A stretch of 64,000 nt of DNA from Crocinitomix sp044361315 (lineage in GTDB: Bacteria; Bacteroidota; Bacteroidia; Flavobacteriales_D; Crocinitomicaceae): positions 62,001 through 126,000 of the forward strand of contig JBIKJA010000005.1 of NCBI GenBank assembly GCA_044361315.1. Reading direction: 5' to 3'. Position 1 is the first letter of the stretch. Each line of letters begins with the position of its first letter. The notes under the pieces are model-generated. The model searched no databases and was not told the origin of the DNA. It was given only the letters and a program-made list of their open reading frames with translations. The translations under genes were made by a program, and so were the position numbers. Positions 35,276-44,052 of the stretch are shown piece after piece.

Positions 35276-35854
35276 CTATTTTTTAATGCCTAAATAGACA
35301 AAAGCCGGCGGAATGTTAATGGCGACAAAACCCATTTTCAATTTCCCAAATTTCATTTCCAATAATTTTTTGGCATTGAGCGAATATTGGTATTGCACAT
35401 ACACTCCACCCGGGCGTAATGCGCTGTGAACCTGAATAATGATGCGTTTGCGAATTTGATCAGGAATCACAGCCAAGGGAAGAGAAGAGAGGATGGCATC
35501 AACCTCAGTAACACCATGAGATTGAATAATTGTATCTAAAGCATCCGCACTTTCACACAATAAAATTAACCTTGGATCAGAGAATTTATTTTTTAGAAAT
35601 TCGTAGAATTCGGTGTTGAGTTCAATGACAAAAATCTTACAATCGGGATTGGCTCTTTTTAAAATTTCTTCGGTGAAAACGCCTGTTCCTGGGCCTAATT
35701 CGACAATGTTTTTGGCGGTGCTAAAATCAATTTTATCGCACATTTTTTTTACCAAAAACTTTGAACTTGGCGCAAGGGCACCCACTTGCTTCCTTTCTTT
35801 AAAAAAGGTTTTTAAAAAGTTGCCTTTATTGTTTTTTGTATTTTTCACGTTCAA
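35276..35854 (-). CDS. PmtA-like SAM-dependent methyltransferase
   Basis: A 192-residue Rossmann methyltransferase resembling bacterial phospholipid N-methyltransferases of the PmtA type: QVGALAPSSKFLVKKM at the start, SAM motif I IVELGPGTGVFTEEIL, the acidic IFVIELN, AILSSLPLAVIP in motif IV, and YVQYQYS late. rRNA adenine methyltransferases share part of this wording, but the N-terminal GALAPSS and the SSLP motif favour a lipid or ubiquinone-like substrate. It starts 2 bases after the dihydroorotase-like gene and is the last gene of that operon. Substrate is inferred only. Confidence 0.8.
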   Translation of the reverse strand: MNVKNTKNNKGNFLKTFFKERKQVGALAPSSKFLVKKMCDKIDFSTAKNIVELGPGTGVFTEEILKRANPDCKIFVIELNTEFYEFLKNKFSDPRLILLCESADALDTIIQSHGVTEVDAILSSLPLAVIPDQIRKRIIIQVHSALRPGGVYVQYQYSLNAKKLLEMKFGKLKMGFVAINIPPAFVYLGIKK

Positions 35855-35856
35855 TT

Positions 35857-37113
35857 TTAGGATTGCAAAGATAGAATTCCTTGATTTATTAAGCCATACA
35901 CCTGGCCAGTTAATTGTTTTCCGTGTACAGGAGTGTTTTTTGATTTTGAGTGAGCAGCCAACACATCGTATGTAAATTCAGCAGAAGGATTAAATAAAGT
36001 AATATCAGCTAAACTTTTGATTTTTATATTGTTGTCGATAATTCCTAATGTGTTTCGCGGTTTTGTGCTGATTAGGTCGATTTTTTCTGACAAGGACAAT
36101 TCAGAGATGCTATTTAAAAGCGGGAACAAGGTTTCCACTCCAATAGCCCCAAATGCCGCTTGATCGAATTCGACTTCTTTATTTTCAATGTCCTCGGGGG
36201 TATGATCGGAGCAGACAAAATCCAAAGTACCGTCTTTTAATCCTTCAATTAAGGCCAAGCGGTCTTCTTCTGCACGCAGGGGAGGAAGCACCTTAAAAGC
36301 GGCATCAAATCCCATCACAGCATCTTGGTTATAAATTAAATTCAAAATATAAACATCTGCCGTGACGTGCAAACCTTCTTTTTTAGCTTTTCTTATCAAT
36401 TCAACGCCTTCTTTTGTTGAAATTCCAGTAAAATGAAGCTTTGCATCGGTATAACGCACCAAATTTAAATCGCGCTCAATGTTCATAATCTCCGCCATGG
36501 AAGGAATTGATTTTAAGCCAGTCATGACGCTTAATCTTCCTTCATGCACATAGCCTTTGCCAAAGGTATCGGTGTCTAAAGGGAATGAAATGATTTTTCC
36601 ATCAAAATTTTTGGCGTAGAGCAGGGCGCGATACAAAATTCCTGCGCTAACAGGTTGATGAACATCGGTAAAACCAATGGCGCCTGCTTGTGATAAATCA
36701 TACAATTCGGCCAAATTTTCCCCTTTCATATTGGAAGTGAGGGTGGCGTAAGGATAAATCGAAACGGGTGAAAAAGCCCCGCGCATTTTTAAGTATTCGA
36801 TTTGTGATTTATTGGAAACCGTTGGTTGCGTATTTGGCGTGAGCGCCACGGCTGTCATTCCGCCGCTTTCTGCTGCTTTTAATCCTGAAAAAAGATCTTC
36901 TTTAACTTCGTTTCCGGGATCACAAAAATTCACTTTTGCATCAAACCAACCTGCCGAAATGTGTAAATTTTCACGTTCAATGATGTGATCCGCCGGCTCA
37001 TTTATCGACGGTTGAATTTTCTCAATAATACCGTTTTCTATTAAAAGGTCTTGTTTCCCTTCAAAATTGCCATTTTTGGCAACAATCGTGCATGATTTAA
37101 GCAGTATTCTCAT
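35857..37113 (-). CDS. dihydroorotase-like protein without metal ligands
   Basis: A 418-residue amidohydrolase-fold protein with dihydroorotase layout: GGMTAVALTPNTQPTVSN, PYATLTSNMKG, PSMAEIMNIERDL, KVLPPLRAEEDRLAL and VCSDHTPEDIENK. However, the signature D-x-H-x-H-x-R reads FDAKVNFCDPG (residues 57-67), so both His ligands and the substrate Arg are gone (Lys60, Asn62, Cys64). The next metal His positions read SFPLDTDTF and LHFTGIST. It is therefore unlikely to be an active zinc dihydroorotase and may be a structural or regulatory homologue. Similar degenerate forms are, from memory, widespread in Bacteroidota and often annotated pyrC. It lies between the BatA-like and methyltransferase genes in a tight operon. 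Confidence 0.85.
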   Translation of the reverse strand: MRILLKSCTIVAKNGNFEGKQDLLIENGIIEKIQPSINEPADHIIERENLHISAGWFDAKVNFCDPGNEVKEDLFSGLKAAESGGMTAVALTPNTQPTVSNKSQIEYLKMRGAFSPVSIYPYATLTSNMKGENLAELYDLSQAGAIGFTDVHQPVSAGILYRALLYAKNFDGKIISFPLDTDTFGKGYVHEGRLSVMTGLKSIPSMAEIMNIERDLNLVRYTDAKLHFTGISTKEGVELIRKAKKEGLHVTADVYILNLIYNQDAVMGFDAAFKVLPPLRAEEDRLALIEGLKDGTLDFVCSDHTPEDIENKEVEFDQAAFGAIGVETLFPLLNSISELSLSEKIDLISTKPRNTLGIIDNNIKIKSLADITLFNPSAEFTYDVLAAHSKSKNTPVHGKQLTGQVYGLINQGILSLQS

Positions 37114-37129
37114 AATTAAACGGCCAACT

Positions 37130-39172
37130 TTAACGTTTCCATAATTTTAAAAGCAGGATTTCTATCGCAACAAAAAACAAGGCTAAAATTAGTAGAATTC
37201 TCCAGTATTCTGTTACTTTTAGTTGATTTATTTGAACTTTTCCTTGTGCATTCAATTCAAAGGCCTTGGCTTCTTTCCATTCAGCTTGGTCAAATTCTGC
37301 TAGAATTTCGTCTGCTGTAAAACTTTCTATGTACGACTCAAAACGGCTGTAATTTAACCCAAGTAACTCTTTAAAATCTGCATTATCAGTTAATTCATAA
37401 AATCCTGCACTTTTCACCGCATTTTCTAAATGGGTAAAAGAAATGGCACGAGCGTTGGCGACATTTATCAACATTGGAATTACATCTACTTCAAATTCTT
37501 TGTTGACTAAATGAATGGGATTTTTTTCGGAAACATTGGTTTGTAAGGGAAAGTTTGTCATATCGCCAATAGTCATGTACAACGGTTTTTGAAAAGACGC
37601 GGTTTCCGCCAAACGTAAAAATGTAGCCGCAAACAAGGCGTGGTTTTGAAAATTAGTGAATTTTGGCGAAAGGGGAGAGCCTAACAAAACGATTTTGCCA
37701 TTACCTCGCTGTGCATACAATAAATAAGGATTTTCTGGCGAGGTTCCAAATAAGGTCATAAATGATTGGTTACTTGAAATGCCATAGCGATACCTCGAAT
37801 AAACTTGCGGTTTTTGATAATTGGCTGGTTTACTTTCAAAAACACCTAAATACAAAGGATCATCCGAATTAAAATAGGTTAATTCGACATTGGTGGTATC
37901 CAATTTATTTAAGCTAGGTATTTGATGGCGTAAGAGATAGGTGTTCCAATTGGGGACATCCATGTTTTCACCCGGAATCAAAACCACCGTTCCACCATTT
38001 TTAATTACCCCATCCAATAATTCCATCACGCCACTTGGAATGGTATTTACATGTTGAATCACCACTAATTCTTTGTTGACAAAATCCTCTGGCACCAATT
38101 CTTCGCTGGTTGTATAAGTGGCATCATAATAAGGCTCAACTGCATATAATTGACTCAAATTAGTACTGGCTTCGTCTCGGGTGCCGATTAATAGAATTTT
38201 AACCGATTCTTTAATGGTATAGGTAAAATAAAACTCATCATCAAAAAACAATTGACTGGTTTTAATGCTCAATTTCGCCGATTTTACCCCGGGTGTGCGA
38301 TCCGTGAAAGTAATTACCTCGTCTATATATGAATCGGCAGGAATGGAAAGTGTGCTTGGCCCGGGTTCATTTCCATTAATAGACAAGCGAATGCTTAAAT
38401 CGTTGACCGGTTTTTTCGAATTGTTTCGAACTCTAAAATGAATGTTAACAGGACTATTGGTGCGGTGGACAGGACTTTCAAACCAAATACTATCGATAAA
38501 AATATTCTCGGGATTTACGGATTTTACTTGGTAGAAATAAGTTTGAATTTCAGGTAAATCGAGGTTTTTTAAGGAGTTTGTTTTCTCTTGAAAATCACTT
38601 AAAATAAAAATTCGACGGTTGCCTTTTTCTCCTGCCTTGGACAATAAATCACTTTGTAACCGTAAAACAGAAGTGAGTGGGGTAGATTTAGCAGAAAAAT
38701 CAATTTCTTTGATCATTTCCACCGTTTCGGCTTTGGTGTAAAAACGTTGGTGTTTAGATTCTAAATCCGCTGTAATTAAGTTGACACGTTCATTTTCTTC
38801 TAACGATTTCACTATGTCAATGGCTTGATTTTTAGCTTCATTTAGCAAATTTCCATCCAAACCATCGGCTTGCATGCTGTACGAATTGTCGATGTAGATG
38901 GAAGTGAGGTTTACCGTCATTTCTCCAGATTTTGTAGGAATAAACGGCTGTGCAAAAGCTAGGACAAGGCAAGATAAAAGTAAAAGTCGTGAAATCAGGA
39001 CCAATAAATGTTTCAATTTTGAGCCAGACTTTGAATCTTCCACAACTTCGTGAAGGTATTGAACACGACTAAAATAAACAGTTTTGTACCTCCTAAAATT
39101 GAACAAATGCACAATGATAGGAACCAGCAAGATAAAAAATGCCCACAAAAAATTAGGGTACACAAAACTCAT
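37130..39172 (-). CDS. BatA-like membrane protein with VWA-type domain
   Basis: About 680 residues, starting MSFVYPNFLWAFFILLVP at the ATG at 39172; an in-frame TTG slightly upstream is rejected. It has the two-helix BatA N-terminal domain (FLWAFFILLVPIIVHLFNF, RLLLLSCLVLAFAQPF), then a von Willebrand A-like fold with a MIDAS-like IYIDNSYSMQ, a long periplasmic beta region, and a last membrane helix (about 660-680, ILLILALFFVAIEILLL) before a short basic end. Such proteins are thought to act in envelope stress or aerotolerance, but this one is an orphan without MoxR. First gene of a three-gene operon. Confidence 0.88.
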   Translation of the reverse strand: MSFVYPNFLWAFFILLVPIIVHLFNFRRYKTVYFSRVQYLHEVVEDSKSGSKLKHLLVLISRLLLLSCLVLAFAQPFIPTKSGEMTVNLTSIYIDNSYSMQADGLDGNLLNEAKNQAIDIVKSLEENERVNLITADLESKHQRFYTKAETVEMIKEIDFSAKSTPLTSVLRLQSDLLSKAGEKGNRRIFILSDFQEKTNSLKNLDLPEIQTYFYQVKSVNPENIFIDSIWFESPVHRTNSPVNIHFRVRNNSKKPVNDLSIRLSINGNEPGPSTLSIPADSYIDEVITFTDRTPGVKSAKLSIKTSQLFFDDEFYFTYTIKESVKILLIGTRDEASTNLSQLYAVEPYYDATYTTSEELVPEDFVNKELVVIQHVNTIPSGVMELLDGVIKNGGTVVLIPGENMDVPNWNTYLLRHQIPSLNKLDTTNVELTYFNSDDPLYLGVFESKPANYQKPQVYSRYRYGISSNQSFMTLFGTSPENPYLLYAQRGNGKIVLLGSPLSPKFTNFQNHALFAATFLRLAETASFQKPLYMTIGDMTNFPLQTNVSEKNPIHLVNKEFEVDVIPMLINVANARAISFTHLENAVKSAGFYELTDNADFKELLGLNYSRFESYIESFTADEILAEFDQAEWKEAKAFELNAQGKVQINQLKVTEYWRILLILALFFVAIEILLLKLWKR

Positions 39173-39329
39173 ATTGCAAAGATGCAAAATTTAAAGTGAA
39201 TTTGGAAGAGTGAATGTTGAATTGTGAATTTTTGAAGATGGATTTAAGTTGTGGTTGGTAGTAAGGGTTGAAATGAATTGTTCAAAGGAGTTTATTTTCG
39301 ATGTTGATTATTTCGCTTAAAATAATTGG

Positions 39330-39346
39330 ATTTCTATTTAACATAA
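39330..39346 (+). repeat. extra copy of the 17-base terminal repeat
   Basis: The sequence atttctatttaacataa is identical to the left end of the inverted-repeat unit at 39766-40205, 436 bases further on, in the same orientation. It may be a solo end left by an excised or deleted copy. Confidence 0.6.
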
Positions 39347-39765
39347 GATTTGAGTCGAGAATGGAATAATTCGTGTTTATGAGGAAGATTGGCCAGCGAA
39401 CGGAACAAATCATTTATAAGAAGTGATTGCGCATTTTATATCTCAATAATTAAGATCATATCAGCAGCGGGAGAAGGATAAGCAAAGCATCGTTTCTATG
39501 AAATTCTTAAATTTTACCAAAAATTGACGATTCTGGTAAATTCTTGGTCGTATTAACAAGGCATGTTTAAGGGCAACTTTTTTACGCGATTCTTTGAGAT
39601 TTAGAAAATAGAAAAGAATAAAGCTTAAATTAGTTGAAAGGACATCAAATGTAGGAGGAGTTCATTTGGTAGGACGAACTTGTTTGCTGAAGAAAGTTTA
39701 ATTATTGCGGATTAGAGAAGTGTGAGTATGGTCATTGGGTTTTTTGTGATGGTGGATTGCGGTTG

Positions 39766-40205
39766 ATTTCTATTTAACATAATATATATTATATGCCGAG
39801 ATGTTAGTAAGTCCAATAACCAGGATTCTTAAAGGATTTGCTATACATAAAATTAAAGCCAGCTTACAAACCATCAGCCTTTTCGTCATCTGTGGCAAAC
39901 GGTTTGCGACCAGAGTTAATCTTACGGAGAAATCTTTTTTGAGGATGTAATTCTTTAAAAACCAAAAAAATTAAATAAATTTTGAGTACCAATAAAATGA
40001 AAAAAATTCAGGTATAAGAAAAATTCAAAGCAAAATCCATGCGCACGAATTTAACCAATTTTTATTGAATTAATTTGGTTTTACCTTTTTTACTGTTTGA
40101 CAACCTCTTACCAAATATTCCTCTTTAGATTACCTTGTACCGCTTCTCCCCTGCCTAAAATGGCCGTGTGCGATTGTCGTGGAAAATGTTATGTTAAATA
40201 GAAAT
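39766..40205. mobile_element. MITE-like unit with 17-bp perfect terminal inverted repeats
   Basis: A 440-base unit bounded by atttctatttaacataa at 39766-39782 and its exact reverse complement at 40189-40205. There is no reading frame inside, and no clear target duplication outside. Size, lack of coding capacity and perfect terminal repeats fit a non-autonomous mobile element; a large cruciform or coincidental palindrome is the alternative. Confidence 0.45.
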
Positions 40206-40404
40206 GTTTGAAAAGAGCCATACAAAATGAAATTGTCAACCTAAAAAAGCTTTAATATACACAATAGTCCATTAAAATTGGACTAAACATCTATGGCTTC
40301 GGCATTATACCAAAAACCATTGAACTATTTTATAAATTAACAAGTTATAGCTAGGTAGTTAGTTTGGTTTTTATTAAATGGAGATTTTAAAGAGGACTCC
40401 TCTA

Positions 40405-40493
40405 CCCTGCGCCAGATAGTAGCGGCAGCTCCCAGACATCCTGACGCATCGGTCAGGATGTCTGGGACTATAGCGAATAGCTGGATGAAGCAC
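40405..40493 (+). ncRNA. flavobacterial-type hairpin RNA element upstream of mtaB
   Basis: A GC-richer block with nested pairing: CCAG (40412) with CTGG (40481), ATAGT (40416) with ACTAT (40467), and a perfect 15-bp stem CCCAGACATCCTGAC / GTCAGGATGTCTGGG with a six-base loop at 40431-40466. The single-stranded parts AGCGGCAGCT and AGCGAATAGCTGG recall a structured intergenic element I know from many Flavobacteriia, possibly the Flavo-1 candidate RNA; that link is from memory and unverified. It ends 30 bases before mtaB and could be a leader or an independent RNA. Confidence 0.6.
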
Positions 40494-40522
40494 TAAAAAA
40501 AATTATTACATTTGTCCTCGAT

Positions 40523-41839
40523 ATGAATCAGTACAAAAAAGTGGCGTTTTATACCTTGGGATGTAAGCTGAATTTTTCGGAAACATCTACCATTGCGAGG
40601 AATTTTGAAGAGGAAGGCTATGCCAAGGTGGATTTTTCTGATTCGCCAGATATTTTTATAATTAATACCTGCTCGGTTACTGAAAATGCCGACAAAAAAT
40701 GCAAACAAATTGTTAAACAAGCACTTAAGGTAAATCCGAATGCTTTTGTGGCGATGATTGGCTGTTATGCGCAGTTAAAACCAGAAGAAATTGGGAAAAT
40801 TCCGGGGGTGGATTTGGTATTGGGTGCCAATGAAAAATTTAATATTTTGGCCCATGTGGAGGAATTAGAAAAACAAGAATTTGCTAAAATTTCGGCGGAA
40901 AATATTAAAATTACCCAAAATTTTGTGCCCTCTTTTAGTATGGGCGACCGCACCCGTTCGTTTTTAAAAGTGCAAGATGGCTGTGATTATTTTTGCAGTT
41001 TTTGTACCATTCCGCTGGCGAGAGGAAAAAGTAGGAATGCAAGTGTGGCCGAAACCGTTTTAGAGGCTGAAAAAATTGCGAAAACGGACATCAAAGAAGT
41101 GGTGTTAACAGGCGTCAACATCGGTGATTTCGGTCAAGGTGAAGGGGAAAATTTTCTGGATTTGATTAAAGAATTGGATAAGGTGGAAGGCATTGAACGG
41201 TTCAGAATTTCGTCGATTGAACCAAATTTGTTGAGCAATGAGGTGATTGATTTTGTGGCAAAATCAAATAAATTTGTTCCTCATTTTCACATTCCTCTGC
41301 AAGCTGGCTCCAATACGCTTTTAAAGGCCATGCGCCGCAAATATTTGCGGGAGTTGTATGCGGAACGTGTGGAGAAAATTAAAACCTTAATGCCCGATGC
41401 CTGTATTGGTGTGGACGTGATTGTTGGTTTTCCGGGCGAAACAGAGGTGGAATTTATGGAAACCATCAATTTTTTAATGGACTTGGAAATATCTTATTTA
41501 CACGTATTTACCTATTCAGAGCGCGCCAATACGACGGCGAAAAAAATGGACAATGCCGTTCCTATGGCCACGCGCCGCGAACGCAGCCAAAAATTGCACC
41601 TGATTTCAGATAAAAAACGCCGTGCTTTTTACGAATCGCAAGAAGGAAAAACCAAAAAAGTACTCTTTGAAGCCGAAGAAAACGGTGGGATTATGCATGG
41701 TTTTTCTGAAAATTACGTAAAAGTTTCGATTCTTTTTGATCCTGCGTTGATTAATCAAACTGTTCAAGTACGCCTTGACAAAATTGGTATGGATGGAAAT
41801 ATGGCGGTGACTTTATTGGAGAAGATTGTGGTTGGATAA
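40523..41839 (+). CDS. mtaB: tRNA t6A37 methylthiotransferase MtaB
   Basis: A 438-residue radical-SAM methylthiotransferase of the MtaB branch, which converts t6A37 to ms2t6A37. It contains the N-terminal UPF0004 domain with cluster Cys14, Cys50 and Cys81 (TLGCKLN, INTCSVT, IGCYAQ), the radical SAM CxxxCxxC at Cys154/158/161 (DGCDYFCSFC), EVVLTGVNIGDFG, and a C-terminal TRAM-like domain. The TLGCKLN opening distinguishes MtaB from MiaB. It begins right after the hairpin RNA element. High confidence. Confidence 0.95.
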   Translation: MNQYKKVAFYTLGCKLNFSETSTIARNFEEEGYAKVDFSDSPDIFIINTCSVTENADKKCKQIVKQALKVNPNAFVAMIGCYAQLKPEEIGKIPGVDLVLGANEKFNILAHVEELEKQEFAKISAENIKITQNFVPSFSMGDRTRSFLKVQDGCDYFCSFCTIPLARGKSRNASVAETVLEAEKIAKTDIKEVVLTGVNIGDFGQGEGENFLDLIKELDKVEGIERFRISSIEPNLLSNEVIDFVAKSNKFVPHFHIPLQAGSNTLLKAMRRKYLRELYAERVEKIKTLMPDACIGVDVIVGFPGETEVEFMETINFLMDLEISYLHVFTYSERANTTAKKMDNAVPMATRRERSQKLHLISDKKRRAFYESQEGKTKKVLFEAEENGGIMHGFSENYVKVSILFDPALINQTVQVRLDKIGMDGNMAVTLLEKIVVG

Positions 41840-42365
41840 ACAAGGATTGCGCTTTTTTTTTAATTCTAACTTTATCTTTCTCTCGGTTTTTAATTTTTAT
41901 AGAATGCTGATCAGGCTGATTTTAGCTGATTTAAGAAGAACAAAGGCAAACTCAAAGTCACCTCCTGCTAAAGTATATGAGAAAAATTCAGTTCGAACCC
42001 TCGAAATGAATCGGGTGGTTTCTCTGATACTCAACGCTGGCAGGACTTCTGGAGGTGGCAAAAAAGGAAAGCACACCGAATTTGGCGTGCTTTCCTGTGG
42101 AGTGGAGTCCACTGACCTATTTTCGAACCCCTTTTTGGAGGATTTGGAGGTGTTGGGGAATGTGTTGAAGTGATAGTCAATGACTATTATTATATTTCAA
42201 AGACATTTTAAACATAACCTAGATTCAATTATTTTTTAAATTGAAAATCAGTCTTAATGAGTTCAATTTGGTTTTTAGTCGCTTGATTATAAGACATAAT
42301 CTTTTTTTATGCTAACATTCTAAAGGAATAACAAAATTCATTCATAAAATAGTACAAATTGTTTT
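41840..42365. other. gene-free stretch at the left end of the accessory block
   Basis: Holds the repeat copy at 41973-42107. A 115-codon frame across it (41826-42173) is a by-product of that repeat and is not a gene. The remaining sequence from 42180 to 42365 is very AT-rich with nothing recognisable. Confidence 0.6.
41973..42107. repeat. left copy of the ssrA-flanking repeat
   Basis: Direct repeat of 54084-54217. The first 57 bases are identical, the remainder differs by a few substitutions and a small indel. It includes a terminator-like hairpin (minus strand GGAAAGCACGCC / GGTGTGCTTTCC then TTTTTT) and ends in tggagtggag, the sequence that in the right copy leads into the 3' end of ssrA. 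After that the two diverge. It marks the left edge of the accessory block. Confidence 0.85.
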
Positions 42366-42707
42366 TTATATTGATTTAGACAATCTGCTTTCTAATTTTT
42401 TAATCACTTTATCATAAAATGAGGCATCTTTAATCTCTAAGAATAAGAAAATACTTAGAGGTAAATTAATTCCCATTAAATAGTAGATAAACCATTCCTC
42501 TCTAATTCCGAAATAACATAAAAAAGAGCAGATATAGGAAAATATTGCTAAGTACATTTTCGGTTTAAGATTCTTTGTAAAATGACCTTTACAAATTTCT
42601 AATTCATTAATCAATTCTCGTTTTTCAAAAATAGTTAAAGAATCAAAATAAGTTTCCAAATCCATTCCTGAAGGAATAGCATTTAAAATTTCAGCTTTAG
42701 TTTTCAT
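42366..42707 (-). CDS. small two-helix membrane protein, hypothetical
   Basis: The ATG at 42707 gives 113 residues (MKTKAEILNAIPSGMDLETY). A soluble helical N-terminal half of about 55 residues is followed by two hydrophobic segments (AIFSYICSFLCYFG and FIYYLMGINLPLSIFLFL) and a basic end. Probably an inner-membrane protein with its N-terminus in the cytosol. Not recognised. First gene inside the accessory block, 40 bases downstream of a broken outer-membrane gene on the same strand. Confidence 0.6.
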   Translation of the reverse strand: MKTKAEILNAIPSGMDLETYFDSLTIFEKRELINELEICKGHFTKNLKPKMYLAIFSYICSFLCYFGIREEWFIYYLMGINLPLSIFLFLEIKDASFYDKVIKKLESRLSKSI

Positions 42708-42746
42708 AATTATCTTTTTTAAATTCATCCTACAAATCAACCTTTC

Positions 42747-43373
42747 TTATTTCAAGAAATCATAAACTTCATGATGGATCAAACGAACGCGAATACCTAT
42801 CTCCTGACGAAAGTATTTTTGTTGTGTTCCATTTATTGTTTCTGCAAAAATTGGTGTAAATCCGTGACAATAAAACAAATCATATTGGCGTGTTTTACTT
42901 CTGGCTCGTTTGCTGGCAGATGAATAATGATGATATAACGATACCCCAAACTGCCCAGCTATTTCACCAAAAGATTCATTGAGATGTTCGCGCGTTCCAA
43001 ACATGTAATGGTATTCCGGTGCTAAAATCAATCCCAGTGAAACATAATGACATACTCCATTTATTCGTTTGTTCATTAACTTCACTAAGTGTTTATTGAA
43101 CATTAAAGATGCATCCAAGGTATGACTTTCGGTTAATGAGAAATTGGTGTTTCGCGCACCTGAATTCAATTGGTGCGAATAGGTATACCCAAAACTCGGA
43201 TAAATCCCTCTTGAAATCATTGAAATAAAACCGATGCTTCCGTTGAAATTTGTCAAGGAAAATGGCTCTCCCGATTGCTTAATTACAGATAAAGGTTGTG
43301 AGGAGAAGTACATTCCGTAATTCTTCCCCGTGCGCTCATGATTTAGCCCCTTAAATAATCGGACGAAATTATA
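42747..43373 (-). pseudogene. 5'-truncated outer-membrane beta-barrel gene
   Basis: The frame is open from 43373, where a TAA closes it upstream, to the stop at 42747. An ATG occurs at 43313, but coding sense continues upstream of it (LFKGLNHERTGKNYG), and no start or signal peptide remains. Residues alternate in beta-barrel fashion (FSLTNFNGSIGFISMIS, YPSFGYTYSHQLNSGA, GVCHYVSLGLILAPEYHYMF), typical of an outer-membrane protein of about 200 residues. An IS3-type transposase start lies 25 bases beyond the break, so an insertion and later deletion probably removed the 5' end. Confidence 0.65.
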
Positions 43374-43397
43374 TTAATAAATCTATAATTTTGAAAG

Positions 43398-43466
43398 ATG
43401 GAAAAACGAAAATTTACTAAAGACGAAAAGCTTGCAATGACTAGTCATTTCTTTTCAAATTGTTAG
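43398..43466 (+). mobile_element. IS3-family OrfA remnant
   Basis: A 22-codon frame beginning MEKRKFTKDEKLAMTS, matching the first residues of IS3/IS150-type OrfA proteins, which typically begin with basic residues and then the YT/FTKEDKL pattern. It stops after FFSNC, where unrelated sequence begins. Only this scrap remains; the helix-turn-helix body and OrfB are absent. Confidence 0.6.
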
Positions 43467-43508
43467 ATATTTCAAATGTAAATAAATTAATTCGAAATAA
43501 AAAAGGAT

Positions 43509-43928
43509 TTATTCAGAAAATGGATGATATCTGGGATAGGCAATTACAAGATTAAATTCTCCTCTCTCATATTTATCTTCTCCAAAAGAGTAGTAAAATC
43601 CTGATAAGGGTCTACGAATTGTATCGCTATTACTACCCAAAACAACATCAAACCAAGGTCTTCCGTATTTATTTAGAATTGATTGTATCGATTTACATGA
43701 TTTCATGAAAGAATCTATTCCTTGAATTTGTTCTTGTTTAATATGAATTTTTAAATATTGAAACTCCTCTGGACCAGTTTGATTCATATTTAAACTATCA
43801 ACGATTTGATCCATTTTGAGTTTTATAAACGATTCATTTGGACCAAGAGTGATTGAATAGTCGTAGGTTTGTGAAAAAGCTTTAGATGCTAAAACTAAAA
43901 CTATTAAAATTGCTGTTAACTTTTTCAT
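43509..43928 (-). CDS. small secreted protein, hypothetical
   Basis: A 139-residue protein with a clear cleavable signal peptide (AILIVLVLASKAFSQ). The mature part (YDYSITLGPNESFIKLKM onward) is charged, with one Cys, and ends YPRYHPFSE. No family recognised. A 15-base direct repeat, aaattgttagatatt, flanks the gene at 43457-43471 and 43942-43956. Very AT-rich like its neighbours. Confidence 0.68.
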   Translation of the reverse strand: MKKLTAILIVLVLASKAFSQTYDYSITLGPNESFIKLKMDQIVDSLNMNQTGPEEFQYLKIHIKQEQIQGIDSFMKSCKSIQSILNKYGRPWFDVVLGSNSDTIRRPLSGFYYSFGEDKYERGEFNLVIAYPRYHPFSE

Positions 43929-44052
43929 AATTTTTATTTTTAAATTGTTAGATATTATAAATTTAGAATAATCTCTTTAAAAAAAATGATTTTAAAAATT
44001 TGATTGAAGAAAACAAAAAAATAAACTAATAAAGTTATTGCATTTCAGTATT

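Larger units (their letters stand above)
39173..40404. other. long gene-free stretch before mtaB
   Basis: No frame of useful length or composition is visible on either strand over 1.2 kb. The stretch is AT-rich and contains a 17-base sequence present three times (39330-39346 and 39766-39782 direct, 40189-40205 inverted) and a GCAAACGGTTTGC palindrome near 39896. I take it as non-coding and partly made of mobile-repeat debris. Confidence 0.6.

Noticed and set aside
41985..42030. Possible tRNA because of TTCGAACCC
   Set aside because: No acceptor stem, D arm or anticodon arm can be drawn around it; the sequence pairs with itself as a simple hairpin.
41826..42173. 115-codon frame after mtaB
   Set aside because: Most of it is the non-coding repeat; it starts inside mtaB and has no protein-like features.
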